A stretch of DNA of 64,000 nucleotides from Tanypteryx hageni. Lineage: Eukaryota; Arthropoda; Insecta; Odonata; Petaluridae. Of the stretch, positions 56,589-64,000 are shown piece by piece. Made by a program: the position numbers and the translations under genes. Position 1 is the first letter of the stretch. Every line of letters begins with the position of its first letter. Location: positions 188,453,548-188,517,547 of the forward strand of contig CM054115.1 of NCBI GenBank assembly GCA_028673005.1. The letters are read 5' to 3'. Below the pieces are notes generated by a model. It was not told the DNA's origin and ran no database searches. It saw only the letters and a program-made list of their open reading frames with translations.

Positions 56589-56919
56589 TATTATTATTCC
56601 GTGCCCAGGTGATTCGCCTCTCTTACGCACAAATGGGTATCTCAGAGGTAGTGCAATGAATAACCGGGGAGGGAGGAGGGAAACCCAGTGCCGGCATTTG
56701 CCTGCTCTTACGAAGAACACCAGGGGGGCCAACGGCTTAACGTCCCTTCCGAAGGACGGAACAGCTGAATTTGCGCGGTCTCCTCAAACCACACAAACAG
56801 GGGGCAGGGCGACCTTGGAAAAATCCTACTTGCGCAGGATTCGTGCCCGCTGCCTTTTCAAGCAGCAGGAGAGTAGCAGCCAGCGTCCTAACCACTACAC
56901 CACCGGCACCCCGGGAATC
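56589..56919 (-). mobile_element. tRNA-derived SINE, copy 2, 10-bp target duplication
   Basis: 331 bp on the minus strand, flanked by GGCAAATCTT on both sides (56579-56588 and 56920-56929). The head has tRNA-like A and B boxes; the body matches copy 1 almost base for base from about 56700 to 56795; and the 3' tail ends in an AAT repeat at 56589-56598. Beyond the body (56589-56680) the tail is unrelated to that of copy 1. Intact duplications mark it as a genuine retrotransposition event. Confidence 0.85.
56837..56902 (-). promoter_or_regulatory. RNA polymerase III internal promoter of SINE copy 2
   Basis: Minus strand: A box TGGTGTAGTGG at 56902-56892 and B box GGCACGAATCC at 56847-56837, spaced as in copy 1. 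Confidence 0.75.
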
Positions 56920-57041
56920 GGCAAATCTTCAAATTTAAATGTGAATATATAACGAAATAGAAAAACAATTTGCACATTTTATACTACAAATTAAATTATT
57001 CGGTATTCCTACTCATTAGGTAAACAGCAAAATTAAAAAAA

Positions 57042-57412
57042 AATCTGATGTGGCCATTGGAATAAAAGTTGTAGGAAAGTAAATTTCCTACAACCTTTGC
57101 TTGAATCATCTTCCCATATAATGTTTAAGAGATATATTATATTTTTAGCTGCCACCACCACGCCACCTACCGACGACTATTGTTAACAATTGACGCTTAG
57201 TTAAGTCTTAGCAACGCTCCTCTTTCTTGTCTTAATTGTTGGAGCTTTGTGGCTATATCCAATATCAGAAGGCTATGGTTTGAGTTTATTTCTGTATGTA
57301 AAATCTAAAATTTTCTCGCAGTTTCTGTAAAAATTTATTATAATATAACCTATTTGGAATTTCTAGAAATATTACAGATATGGAGAAAGTCATGTGCTGG
57401 CCACATCAGATT
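57042..57412 (-). mobile_element. Unnamed MITE family, copy 3, both terminal repeats intact
   Basis: 371 bp, inverted relative to the two copies at 14-15 kb. Terminal repeats are perfect: AATCTGATGTGGCCA at 57042 and TGGCCACATCAGATT ending at 57412, with similarity running on into flanking A and T runs. A second, subterminal palindrome, TTGTAGGAAA...TTTCCTACAA, lies at about 57070-57094. The A/T flanks prevent a clear target duplication. Non-coding. Confidence 0.8.
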
Positions 57413-57414
57413 TT

Positions 57415-58855
57415 TTATTCGAATCTTTGAAATATTTTTATTTCATAAAAATGCAAATTATATTTGTCCAGTTTTGAGACCGTTGCGTTCGGAGAATGGC
57501 CTCCCCTAAATGTCAACTTCCGAATATTTGTTTTGCGCAATTAAGCCAAAATAAACCAATCATATTCATCATTTCTGATTTTCATTCTCATGAATTACAA
57601 ATCAAGATATCATTATCATAATCAGAAGAGAACGCCCGGATCATTAAACCAGTTTAATCATGCACTGGTGGTAAATATTGTCAGTCAGTGGATTTTTTTT
57701 TCTTTTTTGACAGAATTGTAATCTAAAATATAGCTAAACTTCAACGCAGAATAAAATTTTAGACTTGACAAATTACAGCTACGATTCACTTTCAAATTAA
57801 TTTCTTCAATCTTGTGCATCAAACGAGAAAGGCTTACTTAAAACTAAAAAGGTGTATAGAGAGACCGTCCTCATAAGAAGTGATAGATATTGATAATACT
57901 CGCACGCTCACTCCTTGATTGGAATAATCACATTTCCTGAACCGCATTTACCTAAGTGACCATTGCTCAATTTGTGGATCGCAGGATTTTCTCGTTTTTT
58001 TGTAACCTCGACTTAAAGTTATAAAAAACATACAAAACAACGTGATTATACGGGTATATGCTCTTTGGACGCAGTGCACGAAATGAAAGCTTGTAGAGGA
58101 GGTCGTAAATGTAGTGCATATGCAAATCGTTCACCTCAAAAATCAATTTACTGAATTTTAGCGGTTATTAAGGAAACACCGCTTATGCGCCCGTTTCATC
58201 CGTGTTTCTGAAGCGCCAATTCCTAAACAAAAGCATATAGAGACTTCATTCTTTCGTCAATCGAGCTAGTATTCAATCTAGTTGAGAAAGTTTTCCTGTG
58301 GAGGTCCGTCTGCCTGTCTTACCCGCAAATTATTAGGAGAAAGCAGTTAGAGAATTCGTTTTTTTTGTTCAATCAATTCAGTATTCTTTCTCGTCATGCG
58401 CGTTTTCTCGGTTTATCCCTTTTTTTGGTTTAAAAAACGCCACTTACCGTCCGCCTCAGCAGCTTTTTTCCAACTTTTTATGAGAAGAGCATGTTTTCGC
58501 ATTTCATTTTGGTCCTTATGAATCACTTTAACCATTCCAATATATATCACGGCCTAAATTAATTTTTAGACGTATCTCTTTAATAGCAAACACTCATGAG
58601 TGGTTGCACGAGACATTTTCGATTTGTACCCTTACACATAAGATAGAATGTTTGATTTATTCATCATAGATTATAATAGTTATTGGAAATTTGATTATTT
58701 TGCAAGCGAGGCATTTTGAAGGTGTTCTCCGACAATGAGTACACCTTTCCATTCTTGTTCCAGAGACTCGTTGTAACGCTGAGTAGCACAGCGTCATGTA
58801 TTACTCGATTAGGAGATGCCTGTCATCATATTTTGCCTAGCGCCGTCACTTTCCC
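57415..58855. other. AT-rich spacer with an imperfect tandem duplication
   Basis: Two diverged units starting AAGCATATAGAG (58231) and AAGCAGTTAGAG (58341), about 110 bp apart, share the order of a GTCAATCGA/TTCAATCAA block and a TAGTATTC/CAGTATTC block. No gene recognised. Confidence 0.4.
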
Positions 58856-58864
58856 TCTCTTCTG

Positions 58865-59240
58865 AAATCTTCTCATCCGCGCCCGGGCGTTGCACGATCC
58901 CTCTTCCTCTATCATCCTTCCATAATTACCTCACTTGCAAAATGCTTCCGCTTTCGAGGAAGTGCTCGCAGCGTTGCTGCTGCTGACAGCCCTAACGCAA
59001 ACTTGCAAAAGGGGCCGTAATTGTTTCTTCCCCCGTGAGCGACCGAGGCGCAACGGCTCGGGCTGCCTCCAAATCCCGCCCCAAACCCTTCTTCTTCGGC
59101 CGGCGCCGCTCTCGCGCGGCTCTTCAAGGACCACTGAGGTCGAGATGGTTAAAGCTGGCGAAGCGATTGCATCGCAAGGAGAACGTCGCAGCATCCTATG
59201 TTTAAGGACTTTCGACCAAAAAATAACAAAAAAGTACTGA
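58865..59240. other. CpG-rich island
   Basis: High CpG over about 58960-59130 (for example GAGCGACCGAGGCGCAACGGCTCGGG). The 101-codon plus-strand frame (58935-59240) and the overlapping 104-codon minus-strand frame have no recognised domain. Possible promoter region; function not shown. Confidence 0.35.
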
Positions 59241-59780
59241 ATCATCGGCGTCTTGAGGTTAGTAAATGCTAACGGTATTAGTCAAACTTGAGTAACAATT
59301 TCCCTGAAAATTTTCCTCAAACTTCTGGAGCGGGTCAAGGACAGCTTCGGAGCACGTGACATACAAATCCTCCGCTTCCATTGGGGCGCTTTCTTTATAA
59401 AGCCAGTCTTCGGAGCCGGTTTTCTTCTCACTCAGTATACGCGCTTCTCAAACGTTTTGAATTGACTCTCTCAGGCACCAATCTCGAGTTGGTCACGGGA
59501 AGTGCGTTTCTTCTTTTGACAGGCATCCGTTCCCGTCATGCCTCGCGCTCACTCCATCCACTTCCATCTCCGCCAATCCTCAGCCTCCCCCCAACCATTC
59601 CATTTTCCTTCTTTCCTCTCCTATCCTCTTTCCTCTCGCCTTCCAATTCACCAACCTTCCATTCCCGTCTCTGAATATTCTCCCGACGTTTATGCTTTCT
59701 CCTCAAACATGAACGGACAATCCCATTTATTTTCCACAGACACTCTTTCGGTTTACTTTTGCGCATAAATCATTCCTTGA
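59241..59780. other. Mixed spacer with a pyrimidine-rich core
   Basis: Pyrimidine bias at about 59545-59680. No gene recognised. Confidence 0.35.
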
Positions 59781-62730
59781 TACCTCACCTGTCTGTAAAA
59801 CTTCCCAATGATTTGATGAGAAGGTACGTTAAGCTGTAGTGCGACATAAGGTGCGTGATTGATTCGACCGCCGGTTGGCGAAGACGTACCTCTCATCCTC
59901 TTTCTCGGAGACGTATTCGCTGGAGCGACACGCCTTGCGCGAGCAAGAAATTTACGAGAGATTAAGAATACAAAAACCGCCTATTTTTATTTGTAAAAAT
60001 TATATTAAAGCAGTAAATTGAAAAACATTTAAAGTGCCGAGAAAGTTCTCTAATGTAGGTTTGGAGACTGTTAACTACTAAGTAGTGGATAAAATCTTGA
60101 ACTTTTAAAAATTAATTCTAATTTCAATCGAATATTTTATGTAATCTTGTAAAAAAACGAATAAATATTTTCCTTTCAAAAAAAAGGAAAGTAATTTTCA
60201 TCATCTTTCAAAAGTAACAGAAGTTTATAATAAACGCGTGTAAATGTATGTCCTTTTATATGCACGCGTAATGCACGTGAGAAATTGACAACATTTTAGC
60301 CTAATGTCGCGACGTCGCATGTGACATGTGCGGACATTTAGGGCAGCCAAAGGAAGAAGATATACGGTAATGGGATTTATTCGTCCGATTAAAAGATATT
60401 TTTGAGTTTATGCGTTACTCAGGTCTACAACAACCCAACTGAACGCGAGAAATACCAGATTATTGAAAACGTGATTTTGTTTTGGCTTTTACTTTTTGAA
60501 AGGAGTTGAGTGTGTTGGAAAAGCTAGAGCTTCAGTAGCGGTATCACAGGCTGTTAACTCGCGAATCTGTAAGGAAAATATTCTCATCCAACTTTAAGAT
60601 TTACAATAGCTCTTAATACGTCTTCAATCCAATTCCAACGCTAAAAAATTCTGATTCATCTTTTTTAAATTTCGAACTTAATGGATTTCAAGGCTCTCCA
60701 AGTAATTTAATAGCCTAGTTAATTAAATCAAAACTTTATTGTCTAACTTTATTCCGATAAAACAAGCCAAATGTAATTTATCAAGATGGGCATTTTTTAG
60801 CTTATAGTCCAACTCCATTCTACCTGAGTTATTTCACAAATAAATCTCGTTTAACATCTTAGCATTAATTCTGGCCCAATGACCCAATCGTTCCATTCTA
60901 TGAAATACAAAAAATTCCAAACTTCCGCTCTCAGCTTCCTTTACTTTTCCTTCCTCTCACTTTTCATACTTGTGCGATCTCAACCCACGCTATAATTATG
61001 TTTATATTTAAGGATAAATGGAAATGCGGGTGAGTGACACTTGCGACCGAAAAGATTATGGTCAAACGCATCGCACGTTTTCATCGGCAAATTGCGTATA
61101 TTTTAAATTAAACTGAGAGTTCCACAAGAGTTCGCCTGAATAACCAAATTCAGCTCAAAGGTCTTTCACGTCTTTGTTAAAATTTTGAGGAAGTCTATAC
61201 ATGTATATTAATTTTAAACGTGTTTTTCCTTAACACAGAAGCCCAATAGAATTACTTGTGAGCTGTACATTGATTCATAAATATCTGTTGACCAGTAACA
61301 ATTATCCGCGGTCAAAATTTTATTTTTTTAGTCAAATTAATTCGAAGATATTCTTGATAAAGAAGCATAGGCTGTATTTCATTGATTACGTTCCCCAATT
61401 TCTCGTTAAAACATTCTTGGGTTGCCACTCCGCGAAAGATAAATAAGTCAGTGCAATCAAAATTTATGAATTTTAGAAACAAAGAGGTTAATTAATTCCG
61501 AAATAAACAAGATAAAAATGATTAAACTTATTTCAGGGATAATGGATGTTTCCATCGTCTAATTTTAAATTCGTAGCACTATCCCAATAAATAACAACAA
61601 GTTTGTTTGTAACAGAATTCAATGGGTCCATTATTCGAAAACGCTCAATAAATAAGGTAATTATGTAAATTTATAAGCCATTTATAAATATTCCGTCTGT
61701 ATTATATGCCCTTTGAATCAGTTTTTCTCGGTGGCAGAAATTATAATTCAGGAAAACAGTAAGACACGTAAACTGTATGTTTGGTATAACAATTCTTCTT
61801 TTATTAAAGAAGAAATTGTGAAATAACGATCGTTAATATGAACAATTAAACGACAATATCATTCAATGGACTCTTCAAACGAAGTCCATATAAGTATTTT
61901 CGGGGCAATAAGTAAATCACTTTGTTTAAATAACAATTGTTAACATTCTTGCAAAATTTTGTATTAATTTTGCATTTTTTAGGCTAATTAATTTATTAAT
62001 TAATATGCTGTACGCAACACCATAATAAATGAAAACATGAAATTCAGCGAAAGAGACCTAATTTCTAGATTTTTACCGAGAGACTTGCTCGCTTTCGAAT
62101 GGCAGCTAAGCATTCCATTTAAGGATTAAACTCGGAATCCCCGTTGAAACCCACTTTCTTTTTATAAGCGAAATTTCTGATTCCGATATCAAGTTGACAT
62201 CCCCGTGCGACTGAATGGCGTCTCAAGGAGTAAAAAGGTTGAAACACCCTCTGGTGGAAAACCAAAGGGAAATATTGAGCTGCCAACAACCGATGGTGAG
62301 TTAACAGTTTTCTCGTTGGAATACAAAATTAAATGCGCAGTGAAAGGGGAGATGATATGCGGACAAGGAGTGCGACATTCTCACGTCACCAGAAGTTGTT
62401 TGAGGGGTGAAAGAACGATTTGCACGTGTGGATATCATAATAAGGTTAAATGTCTGTAGTGTTTTTAGTCTTAACTAGGAATAACATCGGATATTCTAAT
62501 AAATATAAATTATTATTTTATATTGATTATGTTTTGGAACGTTAGACATTTTTAATGTATTATTAAACCTTTCACTTTTCTGAAATGGTTTTTTCGCCTC
62601 TTCAAACACTAAACAAAATTTGAATTTGGAGATGAACCAAATTTCGTATTGCTATAATTGCGACAATTATAAAATAAAAATAAAAATTATATAATGAAGT
62701 TATAAAACGCGCTTAAACCCTTTATTTTTA
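59781..62730. other. Long AT-rich stretch without recognised genes
   Basis: Plain sequence. The 84-codon plus-strand frame at 62205-62459 contains five cysteines, mostly in its second half, but has no recognised domain, no clear signal peptide and no supporting context. Confidence 0.35.
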
Positions 62731-62731
62731 G

Positions 62732-63172
62732 CCTGCTTTTCAGAATGGAAATAGGCTTATAGTTCCGTCGTTGTGTCTGTCTCTCCGTCCCCCTTATTAA
62801 CTTTTGAACCGATAGATCGATTTTCGTGAAACTTGGAGGAAATCTCTTGCTATTTAGGCCAAGCTCCCGAGGATAGATTTTGAAGCGAAGATTAAAGTCC
62901 CGGGTTCGATTCAAGGAACTATCCTCCAAATTTTATTTACATGGGAATTCGAAATCCATCGTACAGGGTAATTTTTCTTCCACGGTAAAATACTTGAGTT
63001 AAACATACTGTAGGACGGAGCGTTTTTGCGGTTAGTTTTTTCATAGAACGATCAGAGATCACAATAGAATTTTCAAGTCCGAAAGATTTTTAGAAAGTTA
63101 TCCTTGCATTGCACCTCTTGCCACCAAAATGTCTGATAAATTACAGAGTGATATGTAGATGCAGATGCACGT
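62732..63172 (+). repeat. Composite repeat with tRNA-like A and B boxes and a CR1/L2-like LINE tail
   Basis: The longest of three copies. In order: a small hairpin (AGCCTGCTTTTC...GGAAATAGGCT), GTGTCTGTCTCTCCGTCC, a CTTTTGAACCGATAGATCG block, TTTTCGTGAAACTTGGAGG, an A-box-like AGGCCAAGCTC (62856-62866), the B box GGGTTCGATTC (62902-62912), CCATCGTACAGGGTAATTTTT, and from about 63008 a tail resembling the 3' end of the CR1/L2-like LINE at 12495-12660 (TAGGACGGAGCG, AGAGATCACAAT, GCATTGCACCTCTTGCCACC). It ends in GTAGATGCAGATGCA. Relatives are at 31930-32230 and 39300-39652. Confidence 0.65.
62856..62912 (+). promoter_or_regulatory. Possible RNA polymerase III A and B boxes in the composite repeat
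   Basis: AGGCCAAGCTC fits the A-box pattern at nine of eleven positions and GGGTTCGATTC is a perfect B box. The 46-47-bp spacing is kept exactly in the copy at 39 kb. Unusually for a tRNA-derived SINE, about 120 bp of family sequence lie upstream of the A box. Confidence 0.45.
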
Positions 63173-63174
63173 GG

Positions 63175-63880
63175 TGTCTCTGAAGTCCCTTTTGTCCCCA
63201 GCTACTGTGTAGCGAAAATAAAGCACATTCCTCTATTTTAAAGGATATATTGTCACACGCGTTTACCGAGAAAAAGGCGAGAATTACACACACACATCAA
63301 ATCGAAACTGCAGATAACTATGTAGGTAAAAGAATCTCTTGATGGATGAGGATGTTCTTGATTTATGATTATAAATAATTATAACTTACTAATTAACCTT
63401 AAATATAACAAGTTATATGAATATAAATATAATAATAAATTTAACGTGTTTTGTTTTTGCTATTCAAACTTAATCTCTAGAGGTAAAGAGGCTTTGGAAC
63501 ATTCTGCATATCTGTCATGCACATATTTTTTACCCTTACGGGAAAGTTGTGAAGATGAATTAATGAATACTAAAGCTATAAGCGATCAGTAAAGAAACTC
63601 TTCTAAAAATCATTTTAATACAACAGAAAATGATGATACTATACCTATGAGCTTAAAAGTGAGCCATGGACGAGTTGGAGCAGGCTTATACATTCGATAG
63701 AATACCACAGCTGCAAACTGGGTACAGAGCATAGCAGCTCTTTGATTATTGATATTTCTGTGCTCCTGATGAAAGTCGTAGATATAATCGTTGCTGCATG
63801 AAATAAAGATTGAGTGTCGGATCCGAATTTGTTACACGGTGGCGATTCCAATCGAAAGAGTTTTCTGAGCGACAGAGCGC
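63175..63880. other. AT-rich spacer
   Basis: Short CA run near 63286. No gene recognised. Confidence 0.35.
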
Positions 63881-63889
63881 GCGAGCGAC

Positions 63890-64000
63890 TTTGAGAAACT
63901 CCCTCCGGACCTCTCCCAACCCCTTCCCCCTCACCCGCCATCCCCCGCTCTCCCCCCCCCAAATCTCTCCCATACCACACACCCCTCCCACAATACTCCA
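63890..64000 (+). repeat. Polypyrimidine tract at the window edge
   Basis: CCCTCC and CCCC-rich, preceded by a small CpG-bearing patch (63870-63893). It continues past the window. Confidence 0.65.

Noticed and set aside
58935..59245. Overlapping frames of about 100 codons on both strands in a CpG-rich island
   Set aside because: Few stops are expected in GC-rich DNA; neither product shows a recognisable domain.
62205..62459. 84-codon frame with five cysteines
   Set aside because: Possible small protein, but no signal peptide, family motif, splice context or neighbouring evidence supports it.

Overview
This window is AT-rich, repeat-dense eukaryotic nuclear DNA. The transposable-element repertoire (hAT elements with zinc-finger transposases, a Jockey/X-element-like LINE with a zinc-knuckle Gag, a CR1/L2-like LINE with the arthropod-type 3' tail, RTE LINEs, Tigger and mariner relics, and tRNA-derived SINEs) points to an arthropod, probably an insect; this is an inference from repeat types, since no host gene was found to place the species. 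I recognise no intact host protein-coding gene, rRNA or functional tRNA. Long spaces between repeats, several CpG-rich islands and many one-sided purine tracts fit an intergenic region or very long introns.

Layout. 1-3.6 kb: the 3' part of a ZMYM1-like hAT transposon with a MITE (long terminal inverted repeats, 9-bp target duplication) inside it and a second, internally deleted hAT element (perfect 8-bp target duplication) just beyond its end. 4.0-4.6 kb: a TA/CA microsatellite and a tRNA-derived SINE. 4.7-9.8 kb: a degenerate Jockey-like LINE on the minus strand. 9.9-12.7 kb: a 5'-truncated CR1/L2-like LINE on the plus strand, head-to-head with the first. 14.3-15.0 kb: two direct copies of an unnamed MITE whose third copy is at 57 kb. 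16-30 kb: GC/CpG-rich islands, GA-rich tracts, a hAT MITE (24.1-24.6 kb) and a large polypurine minisatellite (26.9-28.8 kb) with an 813-bp higher-order repeat. 31.4 kb: a perfect 78-bp inverted repeat. 31.9, 39.3 and 62.7 kb: three copies of a composite repeat with tRNA-like A/B boxes and a LINE-like tail. 39.8-42.2 kb: mariner, hAT and unnamed transposon fragments. 43.2-45.9 kb: an RTE-clade LINE on the minus strand. 48.3-49.1 kb: a deleted Tigger element. 52.2-53.2 kb: an RTE fragment and two hAT pieces, one with a perfect 8-bp duplication. 53.8 kb: a microRNA-precursor-like hairpin. 56.6 kb: a second SINE with a 10-bp duplication and a different tail. 59-64 kb: mostly plain AT-rich sequence.

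The elements do not form a pathway. Autonomous families (LINEs, hAT, Tigger) are all broken here, and the non-autonomous families would have depended on such enzymes elsewhere in the genome. The most useful points for follow-up are the element boundaries fixed by target duplications, the three multi-copy families that I could not name, the two long inverted repeats that could make double-stranded RNA, and the minisatellite higher-order structure. Family names come from recognising motifs by eye; no database search was run.
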